From: Nilaparvata lugens
Taxonomy: Eukaryota; Arthropoda; Insecta; Hemiptera; Delphacidae
Reading direction: 5' to 3'
DNA length: 64,000 bases
NCBI RefSeq assembly: GCF_014356525.2
Contig: NC_052510.1
Location: 13,626,778 to 13,690,777, forward strand
Each line of letters opens with the position of its first letter. Position 1 is the first letter of the stretch. The notes under the pieces were generated by a model. That model was given only the letters and a program-made list of their open reading frames with translations. It was not told the origin of the DNA and did not search any database. A program made the position numbers and the translations under genes. Below are positions 23,429 to 36,149 of the stretch, piece by piece.

Positions 23429-25464
23429 ATGATTAAGTAGCATCTAGATGCTAGACAAATTGAGTTGTATGTTTCGCTATTTATTAATGGGTTTACGAGT
23501 AGGCTTACTAATGGACAGTAAAGCTCTTCATCGTTTCTCACAGCCTAATTAAGAGAAAAAGCAGTTTTCCCAGCTATGATAATACGCAACATGTAACAGA
23601 AAATTTCTTCTGTATCATAACTCCACCGTTTTCGTAGATTCCTCAGAGGTTTCATGCAGTGATATAATAGGAAAATAGAACTGTATTCACCTTTCAAATT
23701 CCACTCAAATAAACAAAGAGTAGCGTTTTTATTCTTGTAACTCGAAAATATTAAGTATTGTTGTTACGCTTCTGGGTAATTCAGTGGTTCTCAAACCATT
23801 TTTTTCATATTAAAAATTGAAAACCCTTCTCTTATTCTTTGTACTGTGTATGAGCCTGGGAGTTGGAGAGTTCTTATGCTGAAGAAGGAAAAATTGAGAA
23901 AAACAAATGGTCATCACCGAGCATTCATACTATAGTAGATTTTCGAACAAACATGTGTAAGTTTTCTCTTGTAAATAGAACCTTGTTTTATATTTCCTGC
24001 CTCCAAATTGACGATAACCGTTTCGCAACATCCTCAGCTTCTCACAGGTAGCTTGTAACAGTTTAAAGTGAATCTCTCTGGGAGATATACGTATTTTGAA
24101 CGGCATTAATCTTAATTTACGATTTCCGCCAAATCTGGCTCCACTCTGCAATGCGAAACGACCAACTGAAAAACATGGGGCAAACTTTTTTAAAAAGGCG
24201 CTATGCTCGATGGCAAATTAAAGTCGATCTATCAAAGTTGCTTGACCCGTTGCTAGTGCAGAATTGAAATGGGGGTAATAATGATAATAAATTAGGATAA
24301 TGATGTGGTTGCCAGTCCCTCCCAGCCACAGGTTGGTGTGATTTATTAGCTCAGTTACAAGGTCTCGTTTTTTCAATAGCTCTTCTTCATGTTTATGGTT
24401 TGCTTCCTTTTCTGTCATGCGCATTAAGGTCGGATGCGTTGAAGAATTCAAATGCCGATTCACTGGTTCCGATTCACACAACATCAACATCAACATATAA
24501 TCATTCCAAACATAAAACGCTTCAGGCTGGCACTCGATTAATATTCTCAATTTAATTCGAATTTAACTCCCGACTGAATTGTCTTTTCCATGTTTCCTCA
24601 ATTTGGCTGGATTTCATGTGGGCCTCAGGCTTTTTTATCAGAGGGCCCACTCGCTGGGAAACGAAAATGATGTAACACGAATTCTTGATAATGATGTATT
24701 GTGTGGTGCAAAGTGAATATTATAGTTCATCTTAGTTTTAAAAAAATAGCTGCAAAAAGTAACGCTCAACCTGTTTTCCCACACGTTATGATCATAGTTT
24801 TTACAAATATCTAGTCATTAACTTACATTTTCGAGGCGTCAGTTGAGATTTTTTTGTGGAAATATCTTTGAAATAAACAGATTGCCTATTGCAGGGAACC
24901 ATATTTCTAAGTACAGAGAGCATATTTTAATGCTGGGAACATGGTTCCACGTAGATAATAAGAAGAATGGAGATTCATAAAATTGGGATAAATAAGTCAC
25001 ATACGTAATTTGAGAAGCTAACTTTGTTTTTTATAATTGAAGAGACTTGAAATATTGTCAAAGAATCCACTCTATTGACAATTGTTTTTCTAGTTCAATT
25101 TAAACTCATTCATAAAATAGAACATGTTCTAAATGGTGATTGTGATGTAGCAAGACACTATAAACTTGAGAATATAGGGAGAGTAAGTCTGCTATAGAAA
25201 TATGATGAAATTCACCATGAATTAATACAATAAATTATGAATCGTTCATATAAGAGACGAATACCATAACTACTTGAAAGAATCTGTATCATGATTAAAC
25301 TCTCAACTCATCTAAATCTAAATGTTTCTGCCATATAGACTTATTAACTTTTATTCAAGCAGAACATTCTCAAGGTAAATTTAGTCTCCTGATCATTCCA
25401 AACTCAAATGATTTCACTCATCTTTCAAGTATGTAGAGCCATACTTGCCATACCTCCTTCCCTG
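23429..25464. other. Nothing recognised
   Basis: A half copy of the hairpin element (acagtttaaagtgaatctc) lies at about 24058-24078. A 110-codon minus frame at 24550-24218 is charged but has no motif. No other feature. Confidence 0.35.
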
Positions 25465-25780
25465 AGGGAAGGAATGCGCGGGGAAGGCTGGAGTACATCG
25501 AACAACTGAAGAAGGATGTGAGATGTGCCAACTACAGAGACCTCAGAAGGATGGCGGATGATTTATTGATTGAGTACTTTATTCATGTAGATTACAATAT
25601 ATACTGGCTTATACACTTATATACAATAGCTTACAATACAGCAAAATTATAGATGAATTTACATAATATAGACTAAGAAAATAATTATTGAACTGTATAT
25701 GATTTGAAAAACTAATCTGTCATCAAATTGATGACAGAGAGGCATGGAGAGTTGCTGCCAACCAGCCCAACAAATGTTAA
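25465..25780 (+). pseudogene. LINE ORF2 C-terminal tail split by a later insertion
   Basis: The frame from about 25470 encodes RNARGRLEYIEQ, then LKKDVRCANYRDLRRMAD. It resumes at 25730 as DDREAWRVAANQPNK and stops with TAA at 25778-25780. The pattern (basic linker, E-Y-I-x-Q-L, Y-x-x-L-x-R-x-A, R-x-x-W-R-x-x-x-N-Q-P) is the familiar C-terminal end of RTE-like and related ORF2 proteins. Removing the 168-bp insert and one copy of its 5-bp flanking repeat restores a continuous frame, which dates the insert after the LINE. No reverse transcriptase core is present. Confidence 0.75.
25562..25729 (-). mobile_element. Short LINE/SINE-tail insertion inside the LINE relic
   Basis: GATGA flanks the 168 bp at 25557-25561 and 25730-25734. 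On the minus strand the insert ends with tgaataaagtactcaatcaa and then taaa, a polyadenylation-like tail. It has no coding capacity, so it is a 5'-truncated LINE or SINE 3' end. Confidence 0.65.
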
Positions 25781-25971
25781 CCAGAGAATAAATAACCATA
25801 CAAATTTTCTTCTAATCTTTACTTAATAATTTGTATATTTTGTACACTTTGTTATATTGCTTAGAACCAAACATACTAATAAACAAATTCATTTTGTAGG
25901 TGTATTTATTATATATTTCTCATAGTTGCTCCTGAATCGTTATTCTTCTAGATAGCATCATACACATTTTT

Positions 25972-26567
25972 AAGGTGCGTACAGATATACGCGCCGCGAA
26001 CATGAGCAATTCACTTTTAATCAGCTGATTATATCAATAAAGAAGGGTGCTAAACCATAACGTTGCAAGTGCCAAATAACAAATTGTTCAGGAGAAGCAA
26101 AAAACTGAAACAAGCCATTGTACTCAACATGCAAGGAATATGTTCCAGAGATATGATGCATATGAATAAATAACAGATGAAAATGTGTATTAAGACATTT
26201 TATTGATTAGAAAAACATCTCAAATAATATGAAAAAATATTTACATTTACTTAGATACTATAGAAGGAGTAAAATAAAATGTGACTGGACTTGAAACGTT
26301 GTGGCGTTTCTAGAATTTCAGTTGCAAATTCCTCCACTAGGAGCACTGATATCAATTCCTTGTTGATACACAACGTGAGAAATGGCACTTCCAACGTTAT
26401 GACGTTGAAATCTGAAGTTTCTAAATTTTGGCACTTACAACGTTATGGTTTGGCACCCTAATTCTGTATTTTTACAGAAACGGTAAGATACAGATATAAA
26501 AAGCTTGGCATCAGCTGATTAAAAGTGAATTGCTCATGTTCGCGGCGCGTAAATCTGTACGCACCTT
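25972..26567. mobile_element. MITE (aaggtgcgtacag family) carrying a nested element
   Basis: The terminal repeats read aaggtgcgtacagatatacg, then cgccgcgaacatgagcaatt, and continue through aatcagctga; the right end is the complement. The 172-bp copy at 62.78 kb has the same arms and core but lacks the interior 26044-26459, which is itself bounded by inverted repeats. This copy is therefore the compact MITE plus an insertion. Confidence 0.85.
26044..26459. mobile_element. Nested element with about 33-bp inverted repeats
   Basis: The left end agggtgctaaaccataacgt and right end (reverse complement agggtgccaaaccataacgt) match for about 33 bp with two differences. The 350-bp interior holds aacgttgtggcgtttc and ggcacttccaacgttatgac, internal echoes of the terminus. 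No coding capacity; no clear target-site duplication. Confidence 0.75.
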
Positions 26568-26880
26568 TAGATGTACTACTTATTCAATTCAAATCAACGG
26601 TTTTCCATTTTGTCTGTTTCTTTTACAATTTTTAGAACATCTTTCACAATTCCTAGAGCATCTTTCACATAGAAACATTCAATATTCGAGCTACAAACCA
26701 ATAAATTCTCCTCTGATTTCAGAGAAGTGGTTCAAAATCATGACAAAGATGGCGACTGGTATCGCGTAATAAAGACGCAGCTCTGACCGAATGATGCGTG
26801 GTCAATTATAAGGGACCAGAGCAGAGGAATAGTGCTGTGTCAAGCACTGGCAATCACTCTTTCTACCGTTTTGTCCTCTT

Positions 26881-28080
26881 GCTGGAAGGAGAATAAATGA
26901 GATAAGGAGAGAAAATGAACAAGTACGATAGTAGAGAAGGAGGCAGTATCAGATAGTGATGAGGAAAGAAGAAGAATAAAGATATTGGTGAGGAGAAGGT
27001 ACGAGAATCTTGAAGAGTTCTAGGTAGAGCTAGTGGTAGTTGGCGAAGAGGTGGAGGTGGAGCAGAATAAGATGAAGATGGAGAGAAAGAGAAAATGTAT
27101 GAAAAACAGGAGAAAAATGGGAGGCGAAACTATGAAGAGAAGGGAGAGAAGAAAAAAGAAGATGAATATGAAAAGGTGAGCTGAAGAAAGAGGAGAAGAA
27201 ATAGGAGGAGGAGAAGGGAGGCATGGAAAAGAGAAGAAGACGGAGAAGAAGAGAAGAAGATGGAGAAAAGGAATGAGAAGGAAGAGGAATAAGGAGGAGG
27301 AGAAAGATGATGAGGAGAAGGTGAGGGAAAGGAGGAGGAGGAAGAAGAGAACGAAGAGGAGGGAAAGGAGGAGAAGATGATGGAGAAAAGAACGAGAAGA
27401 AGATGTGTGATAAAGAGGAGGTGGAATTATGAGATGGAGAAGTAGGAGAAGGGAAAAGGAGATAGATATAAAAAGAGAATCTAAAGAAGAGAAGAAGGGA
27501 AAAGGCTCAGACGGGAAAGCAGGAGGAGGAAGAAGAGAACGATGAGGAGGGAAAGGAGGAGGAGAAGATGATGGAGAAAAGAACGAGAAGAAGATGTGTG
27601 ATAAAGAGGAGGTGGAATTATGAGAGGGAGAAGTAAGAGAAGGAAAAAGGAGATAGATATAAAAAGAGAAGCTAAAGAAGAGGAGAAGGGAAAAGGCTCA
27701 GACGGGAAAGCAGGAGGAGAAGGGAGATAATAAAAAGATAGGAAGATAAAGAATAGAAGGAAGGAGAATGAGAAGGAAGACGAATAATATGGAAGAGAAA
27801 GGTGTATGAGATAGGGGAGGAAGAGGAGAAGGAGTATAAGGAAGAGAAAGAAGAGGATGAGGAGGAGGGGGTGAAGGAGGATGTTGAGGAGGATAGGGGA
27901 GGAGGAGAAGGAGGAGGAGGATGAGGAGGAGGGGGTGGAGGAGGATGTTGAGGAGGATAGGGGAGGAGGAGAAGGAGGAGGAGGATGAGGAGGAGGAGAA
28001 GAAGAAGAAGAAGAAGAAGAAGAGAAGAAGAAGAAGAAGAAGAAGAAGAGAAGAAGAAGAAGAAAAGGAAGAAGGCCTAG
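26881..28080. repeat. 1.2-kb purine-rich block with higher-order repeats
   Basis: The plus strand is almost entirely A/G. Within it a unit of about 190 bp is tandemly duplicated (27333-27520 and 27521-27710, both ending ggctcagacgggaaagc), a 63-65-bp unit with ggaggatgttgaggaggata is repeated at 27861-27985, and GAA runs occupy 27996-28070. Minus-strand frames of up to 180 codons are artefacts. Confidence 0.9.
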
Positions 28081-28550
28081 GAGAATGATGATGACAAGAA
28101 AAACTATACGAAGAAGGAGGCATAGATGAAGTGGTTGGGAGAGAAAGAAATGAAAAAGGAACTATAGGAAGATTAGAGGCGAAGATGGATGGATTCAGTC
28201 CACATGTAATAATTATTGTCAGGATGAGACCGCATTCCATTGGTTGTTGGCAGTTGCGTATTGAGCCGATAACCTATTTAATAACACTGTATATCTATGT
28301 AGGTGAAAATACCCATTCCGATATTACCTATCATCTACTGAACACATATACCTATGGTAGGTATTACCTATATAATATGACGGTATAAGATGACCGAGAA
28401 AACATCAACCCGACCCGAATGAATCGGCAGTTGACAATACAGACAGCATTGCAATAGCTCGCATTATCAATTGAAACCATACTGCTGGAGCTTCTCCTTA
28501 GTTCATCCAAGTCTTCTTACCGTTGTGGAAGTTGGCATGGAACTAGGGGG
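28081..28550. other. Nothing recognised
   Basis: Short tacctat repeats at 28258-28370; no supported frame. Confidence 0.35.
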
Positions 28551-28634
28551 AGATTCACTTCAAACTGTCAGCATTGGTTCAATAGGAGGCATCCATGTTA
28601 CTTATAGAAAATGCTGAATGGAGTGAATATTACT
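28551..28634 (+). repeat. Interspersed hairpin element, copy 4
   Basis: The left arm gagattcacttcaaactgtc then agcattggtt is well preserved. The right arm is altered (atgctgaatggagtgaat). Confidence 0.65.
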
Positions 28635-29053
28635 AAATCCTCTACCACTAAACAACTACAGTGAATCAACCAGAGTAAAATTAGATCAACGATATCAAAT
28701 AATGTATCTCCAGTAACACTGTTATCTGGTGACTTTTCTTCTTGACCAGAGTTACTGTTATCCAGACCTGAGTTTATCAAGAAATAATATTGGTTAGTAA
28801 AAGTTAGATTTGGAAAAATCAAGAATAAATTAATACTTGTTAAATATTTGTTGAGTACACATTTCGGCTAATGCATTTTTCTAGAAGTAATTACCCGAAT
28901 ATCCTATTAAAAGTAATGCTGATTACATTTAGTAGTTGTGAATTTTGTTTCACTGGACTCAAAAACAAAGTCTCATGTTAGAAAACAGATTATAAGCTGT
29001 CAAGTACTTATATGTACAAAGACTGAAGTTAGTCAGTAGTAGAAAATATGCTA

Positions 29054-29205
29054 CTAAGGGCCATTTGCACAGTCACAGCTTAAACTGAATTCAATCAGCT
29101 GGTGGCTTAAACTGAAACAAATGATAACAAACGAGACTTGGTACGGATTCAATCCAGTTTAAAATTAAATTTAGTTTAAGCTGTCACTGTGCAAACGGCC
29201 CTTAG
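29054..29205. mobile_element. MITE, 152 bp, about 40-bp inverted repeats
   Basis: The ends are ctaagggccatttgcacagt and acggcccttag, with the arms continuing through cagcttaaact. The arms occupy over half the element. Confidence 0.85.
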
Positions 29206-29250
29206 AATGTCTCCTGCAAAAATGACTTGAAATACTATAGTAATGACTTG

Positions 29251-29532
29251 ATCATAGAGAAAATATAGCATAAGAAGATATGCCATTGTATAGGTCGTTT
29301 ATGCTCCAAATTTCAAGCCGATTTTTCTCAATTCAAGCCGATTACTGTCGACTACTGTCTATTATTAGAGTGAGAGTGTAAGAACGACACAGTATGAGAG
29401 ATTACCAGCGTCACATAGCTTCACGAAGAGGAAATATCGGGACTATCGAGTTTAGTTAACATTGAAAATTGGAACATAAACGCCCTCCTATACAACCATA
29501 GGGTATCTTCCTGTGCTTTCTTTTCTCTATGG
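29251..29532. mobile_element. MITE (catagagaaaa family), copy 1
   Basis: The left end tcatagagaaaatatagcat matches the right-end complement ccatagagaaaagaaagcac, and homology continues about 60 bp in from each end. The interior holds aagccgattactgt and ccagcgtcacata, shared with the 30.24-kb copy. Confidence 0.8.
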
Positions 29533-30235
29533 CCTCATTTTTACTAATATTTTCATATTAGAGGTTGAGGGATTAAGAGCGATCATATTAAGGGATTAAT
29601 ATTATTATGGATTGAGAGCACTTTTTGCTTGAGACATTAGACTTGACCTATTCAATGACAAGGACAAAGGATGAAAGATAATGATACCAAAAGATTTTTC
29701 CCAGAAAGAAAGATTCTCATCAAACAAATGAGATGAAAGAATGCAAATCAGAGCAAAAAATTTGCTCATAAGCAAAGAGGAAAGTTTAGTGAACGACCTT
29801 GAAATTAAACGTTCAGTGACAGAGAACAAACATCTTGATAAAGACACATGAAGGACCACATAGCACGGCCGCTTTGATCTCCCACTGGCATCTTAATTCT
29901 TGTCATTTCCTTGACACAGAGAGGACACTGAAGACTACACCGGACTACAGGACAGAAATACCACATCTCAAAGAATAAGAGGAAAGAAAAACGTCTAAAT
30001 GCTAAGATCAAACATGAAAGAAAACTAGCCTATTTCGCCATCTTAGTAGAAATCATAAAAAACTGGATGAACAGCATTGTATACCTACTGAACATCTTTG
30101 GGTTCAAACTATCTCAGATCCAATATAAAATGATATTAAAGTCTATCTCCAGTTATCTCTTCTTTCTTGTATCTATGGTACCACTTACTATATATCTTTA
30201 CAGTTTACAGTCAATTTCTTAATATACAGCTCTAT
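29533..30235. other. Nothing recognised
   Basis: Overlapping minus-strand frames of 68-84 codons have no motifs. Confidence 0.35.
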
Positions 30236-30649
30236 ATCATAGAGAAAAAAATAGCATAAGTACATATCCCTTTGGTCGATCATGTTCCAAATTTCAAGCC
30301 AATTTTTCGTTAACTCAAGCCGATTACTGTTGACTATGTTTATTATTACTGTTTTTACGGGATGAGAATGTAAGAACGTCAAGGGATGGGAGACTACCAG
30401 CGTCACATACCTTAAATAAACAAAATTAATATGAATTTCTAATGAGATATACCCTGCTCAATTTTTCAAATAGCATGTTAGGCTATAAAAAATTAGCTCA
30501 TTAGTCTAGACTGGATGTCTATAGTGTTGACGAAAAACAGCTTCACGAAAAAGAAATACTAGGACTATGGGCTTGAGTTAACAGTGAAATTTGGAGCATA
30601 AACTCCCAATACCATGAGATTATCTTTTTATGCTATTCTTTCTTTATGG
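30236..30649. mobile_element. MITE (catagagaaaa family), copy 2, with an insertion
   Basis: Same ends and interior order as the 29.25-kb copy. About 120 bp of unrelated AT-rich sequence (30413-30537) interrupts it between the cgtcacata and agcttcacga segments. Confidence 0.75.
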
Positions 30650-31026
30650 CTTATAGCATTTATGATGAATATCATTTTTAGTTTGTATAATATATGGCTT
30701 ATAGTATGGATGATAGTATATATGATAGACTACATGATACTATATTATGAAAGATTATATTTATATGTTATATGAAAAGATAACCCGGCTACAGTTTGCA
30801 TCCTGTGAAAAATACTTATTATTACTATATAGACTGAATGAAGTATATATTTTTATAGCCAGAAGCTGAGATGCACTTGAACTGAAGGAGAAACGAAGCT
30901 TCTGATTGGTCAGTGAAATACTTCACGCTTCTCGAGATATAGAAGGCAGCGGTGTATCGTAATCAATTTGCTTGTTGTGGATTGGAAATAGTTTCCAAGC
31001 CACTTACCTATAGCATTAGCTGTAGT

Positions 31027-31118
31027 GGAATTCACTTAAAACCGTCAGCATTGTTCAAATGGTGAGTATTGATGTTATTTATAAGGTATGCAGTCAGTTT
31101 GAAGATGTTCTCACTATA
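31027..31118 (+). repeat. Interspersed hairpin element, copy 5
   Basis: The left arm is ttcacttaaaaccgtcagca and the right arm gcagtcagtttgaagatgtt, followed by ctcactata. Confidence 0.65.
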
Positions 31119-31410
31119 GGAATCGCACTATGTCGGCCAACAAAATTATACAAAATTGGAGTAAAAAATTGGAATTCACACATAGCCAACCAAACCAATA
31201 ACCAAAAGAAGGATTTTCTGAAGGAATCAGGGATAACGGATTTGGTTATTTGTTGTGAACGAATTACTGTTGCAAGCTCTGATTTTATAGATTGAATTAT
31301 GGGAAGCCGAAAGTGACCAGGAAAATTTCTTCCATATCTGCATTGTTAATTTTCCACACCAAACTGTGAATTTTATAGAAAATGTTCATATTCGATTTAC
31401 TGTTCAGTAC

Positions 31411-31763
31411 AGAATCTTCATATTCGATTCACAGGATGTAAATTGAATTTATCGAATGTATTCGATTCGTTCAGAATGTTGATAGTATTCGATTCACTTC
31501 TATTCAAGATTCATTTTTCATGCTGAACCTCACAGATTGACCAATTTGATTGCATCTATTGAATAAATGATATATTTAAAATCTACAGAATCTTCATATT
31601 CGATTCACAGGATGTAAATTCTATTTATCGAATGTATTCGATTCGTTCAGAATGTTGATAGTATTCGATTTACTTCTATTCACGATTCATTTTTCATGCT
31701 GAACCTCACAGATTGACCAATTTGATTGCATTTATTGAATAAATGAAATATTTAAAATCTACA
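31411..31763. repeat. Tandem dimer, 176-bp unit
   Basis: Copy 1 (31411-31586) and copy 2 (31587-31763) differ at only a handful of bases. Both start agaatcttcatattcgattc and end tttaaaatctaca. The motif tattcga recurs inside each unit. Confidence 0.9.
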
Positions 31764-33239
31764 ATATCCCCGAGAAATTTTGAGCATGCATATTTGGTTG
31801 AGAAATCACAAAAAGAGATTGCTTAGAATGAATTTGGTGATATCCATGGTTGACTGGAATAATTGGTAGGTGTCTAATAGTAAAAATTAGGGGAACCAAA
31901 TCACTACCTGGACTAAAATAATTATTGCTCTTATAATAATATTTTCTTGTACTTACAGATATTTTGGAGAAGCCTATCAGACTAGGCTAGTTGTTGATCT
32001 GAAACAAAATGGAAAACAATTAAAAATATTGACTATAAATGAAACTTGTTGACAGTGGGATGAGAAAATTTTAAGATTTTATTATAATCAAAACATCTCC
32101 ACGTCATTCTAAAAATCTGACATCAAGCATTGTGTGAAATCATTACAAACTTTAAGTTTAGTATGAATTTAGTGATTTGAAATGCTTCAAGCTGAAACAT
32201 TAGTAGCCTACATTCATATTAGAATGATAAATCACTTGAATACAGCGAAATCGATTGAGTAATGGAAAATAGCCACATATCAGAGCTATAATAGTGATAA
32301 TTTATGATGGAAAAATTATAACCCAATTAGGGTGATGACCATAATATAGTCATAAAATATATAGCAGGCGTTGATCGATTATATATATTATATCAATATT
32401 GGTTAATCTATATGATTCATTAGTCGTAAATAATCAATACTCTGATAAGATTTAGTTCAAAAGTGACGTAGAAAACATTCCAAACTGATTTCTAAACAAA
32501 ATCAAGCACCGGGAATGACAGATTAGTGAAAGTATTACTAAATTTATTAAGAAGATTGCAACTGTCGGGATTATCAAGTTACATCAATTGAACGATTTAT
32601 TAGTTCTCCATCTTTCTCTATGATATCTTAGGTCCTGCTCCACAGAGGTCAGAGGTTGGCCAATTATTTTGAATTGCTGCCATTCGCAATAAATATTACA
32701 AATTACGCTAGCCATGAACCGCAGATAACAGCTTCAGAAAAACGATAATTCAGTGAGTAATGTCGCCGGGCAGGTGGATTTACTTTCCATTCTGCATTTC
32801 GCTCCAGGTGAAAGAACAAGCAATGAATATGGAATGGAGGAAACAATTGGAAACAGGAACAGAGAAGAAGGATTGCTGATAAACATTTGGATAGTGTAAA
32901 TCAATAAAGCAAAATGTGAAGCAAATACTATAAAATTCATATTTTGTAATTTCATTTTCAGAATCTATTTTCCCAAAAAATAGACGTTCTATGTACTGCA
33001 GCAAGTAAAAAATATTCGTTATTTATTTTGAAAAATAATAGTGACCGGATATTCTACTGATGAATAGCTTAATTTGTCGTTTGTCCAACAAGAGAATTAT
33101 GAACATTTATTTCATATTCCGATATTCGTTTGCCGTTGCAACCTAAATAAAAGTAATTGACAAGTCAGGGAATCCAGTACTTCTATTGAAGTTAGAATCA
33201 TAGAACTGCAAAGTAAAATATCGAGAGATTTTTTGTTAT
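31764..33239. other. Nothing recognised
   Basis: AT-rich; the overlapping 73-74-codon minus frames at 32734-33004 lack motifs. Confidence 0.35.
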
Positions 33240-33625
33240 TTTAGAAACTACAGATTGGAATTGAAGAAGTAGGTAGTTGGGGGGAGGGGGATTGAGAGGA
33301 CGTGGAGGAAAATGAAAAGGTGTGGTTGGAAGATGTGGTAAAGGATGAAAAATTGGAGGATTAGGAGAAACAGAAGCAGAAGAAGAAGGAGGAGAAGAAT
33401 AAGAAGATAAAAAGAAGAAGAGAAAGAAGGAGGAAGGATTCTTCTTCTTAAGGAAGAAGAATATAAAGAGGAAGAAAAGATGGTGGACTAGGAAGAGGAG
33501 GAGAAGAATTCGGCGAAGATGAAGTAGGAGGAAGAGAGAAAGGAAGAAGAGAAGGAAAGATTTTTCAAAAGAGAAATAGTATGATGAGAATGAGGAGCAG
33601 GAGAAGGATAATAGAGAAGAGGATG
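33240..33625. repeat. Purine-rich block
   Basis: A/G-rich on the plus strand with gaagaagg and ggagaa units and a short ttcttcttaagg-aagaag inversion near 33435-33460. The 184-codon minus frame is composition-driven. Confidence 0.85.
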
Positions 33626-34331
33626 TTATAAATCGGAGAACAGTGAAAAATGACAAGAGTAACCAAAAAACGAAAAATTGAAATAATAATTGAAACAGCT
33701 CACTATCTACGACCAGCAATAGAAATAGATAACATAGACGTAAATGCTGCAAGTAAATGGAATCGTCGATTCTATTTTAGCCGACAGCTAGAATAGATGC
33801 AAAGTGCTGTATTTCCGACCAAGAAACAATGAGTCGATTACGAAATAGATACCTTTCCGAATACGAAACAAGAAAGAGCAAAACAAATAGGCGTATTAAA
33901 TTTCTCACGTCATAAGATAATACTCAAGGCCTTCCCTACAACAGTGATAACACTATATCTATATAGCCTGCTTTATATGTAAATCGATAGTAGACAGTGA
34001 TATATATAGCAGGCGGTTCATTTGAATACGAGAAATTGGTTGGAAATTTATTTCAATTATTTGTGTTTTAATAGCTTGTTTGGAATGCAACTCGCCAGAA
34101 GCACAACTACTGTAAAGGTTAATTAAGTTATTCGGGCTTTACTTGCAGAGGTACAAAGTTGTTAAAACGAAAGTTAAATGTCAAAAGTTAAAACGCAGCC
34201 TCCAAATCCGTTATAGAATAGTGAACTGATGTAACGGCCTGCAACCCAGCAACGAATTTTACGCAACGAAAATCACTACGAGATCTACTATCCCATTTTT
34301 CAAATCACGCACAACTAATCAATCTTTCCCC

Positions 34332-35030
34332 TAGTCCAGGCGCTGGCTTACATTGAGCATACATGAGAGAGGCAGAGAATTTGACTTCGGATTATTGTTA
34401 GGGGGTCTTTAGTGTATATGAAACTCGATGTCGTCACGTCCCAGGGTGGTCGACAGATTGGGGGGGAGGGGGGAAAGTTGTAAAAAACGCGCGCTTATAA
34501 AATCACCTGTCCTGCAGTTACTATTCATAGTACAGCTTTGAATTTTTTCTCAATATTATGTACACATAACTGGCTTTCAATGTGGTTCTCTACATTTTTG
34601 CGATAAACCGCATAGTTTTTCCGTAAAAAAATAAAATATCTCGAAAAATGTATTTTTTTATTATGGACTTTTTATTATTTCTCGAATATTCAAGTCGTTG
34701 CCGACTTAGAGGAAAAGGTTCTCAATAAACGTTGTAGGCCGTTTCTTCCTGAATCCAATGATATATATAGTTTGGGGGTTACGATCATAGATGCGGCGGT
34801 GGGAGGGGGATAAGTAGCACTGTTACGCTGCGGCGCGGTCCTCCCCATGATTAATGCGCGTAGTGGCCTGTCTATCGCATCGCTCCTACTAGTCTATGCA
34901 TTCAAATTATGTATTTCAGGAACGCTATCTTATGTATTTTCGGTCGCTGAACACGATTTTTCAACTCTCAAGCCTCAATAATTAATAATTCTCATCATAA
35001 TATACAAATTATGGTCAAAATTACATACTT
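34332..35030 (+). repeat. Left arm of the long inverted repeat
   Basis: It contains a G-run (ggggggaggggggaaag), the segment acgctgcggcgcggtcctcc and gcgcgtagtggcctgtctat, all mirrored in the right arm. It is GC-richer than the surroundings. Confidence 0.9.
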
Positions 35031-35351
35031 TATTATTTATAATTACATTGTAATGAAGAACCATCTTTTTAGGAATCCTATATGTGTTTCTCAGTCGATA
35101 AAAAACTAATATTTCATGAAGAGACAATAATTATTCGATTTAGTTCAATTATCACTTTGGAATTGCGAAAGTCAATTAATGGAGTAAGTTAAACAAATTA
35201 TATAGGCTACCCCATATAGAGCACCGTGTAACAGCAGTAAAATATTTTCTTCATATAATTTATAGTTGAATCACAAATAATGCTAATTATTCCCATGTGA
35301 TATGACTAAATATTTGATTTCAAAGAAGATACAACTCTCTATCAACTGATT

Positions 35352-35612
35352 TCTCTAACTCAAAGACCTTAAAGAGATATAGACCCACAATGCCTATGCC
35401 TTCCCAATGATAGCTCTTACTTGAAATTGAAGGCTGCCATTTCAGCACGAGATATTATATATTATTTATTTGTAATACTATAGATCACAAAGGCATTGGT
35501 GGCATTGGTATGTAATAATCTTATGGGTTGCCCCCTCAATGGCGGATTTCAATTCCAAGTACGACACTAGCGCTGCATGTGAGTCTATGCATCTTTAAGG
35601 TCTTTGCTCTAA
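35352..35612. mobile_element. MITE inside the long-inverted-repeat unit
   Basis: The left end ctctaactcaaagaccttaa matches the right-end complement gttagagcaaagaccttaaa, and similarity continues for about 35 bp. Confidence 0.65.
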
Positions 35613-36149
35613 CTTATATCTACGAATAGATACTTTTCATCTGGCTGAGTTTGACTGATTGTCTTGGGATGGTACTTGAATGAAAGTTGAATTGAAGATA
35701 TCTTTGTTGAATCTGGAATATTTTTGGAGAGAATACTGTTAGAAATCTATTGAGGGGAGATCAGTATGATCAAGGTGTGAGAGCAAGCAATCAATTCAAT
35801 GAAACAACTACAAGAAGGACTCATGAACGGTTCAAATATGAGAGATTGTCAACGTATATTTGAAAGAAGTCTGAAGCTATTTGTGGAGTTTTTTTAGAAT
35901 CACAATGCAAAATAAATGACTACTTGAAATTTATGACTGATTATTGTAACATAGTTTGAATTATCTTTAATTGTATTCGTGCTCTTAAGGAAGGACTCTG
36001 GTATTGCACATAGAAACTGGTCGAGAAAAGATCCCATACTTTTTTCATTCAATCACACAAACTATGCAATGGAGTCTGTGTTATATCTAGAAAATATGAA
36101 AAAATACCCATAGAAGTAGAAAATCATTTCCAATAAGGAAACATTAACT

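Noticed and set aside
27698..28240. 180-codon Pro/Ser/Leu-rich minus-strand frame
   Set aside because: Low-complexity purine block on the opposite strand.
33198..33752. 184-codon minus-strand frame
   Set aside because: Composition artefact of the purine-rich tract.
34332..34340. Target-site duplication for the long-inverted-repeat unit
   Set aside because: The flanks share only ccc next to the arm ends (tttcccc on the left, cccggc on the right), too short to count.
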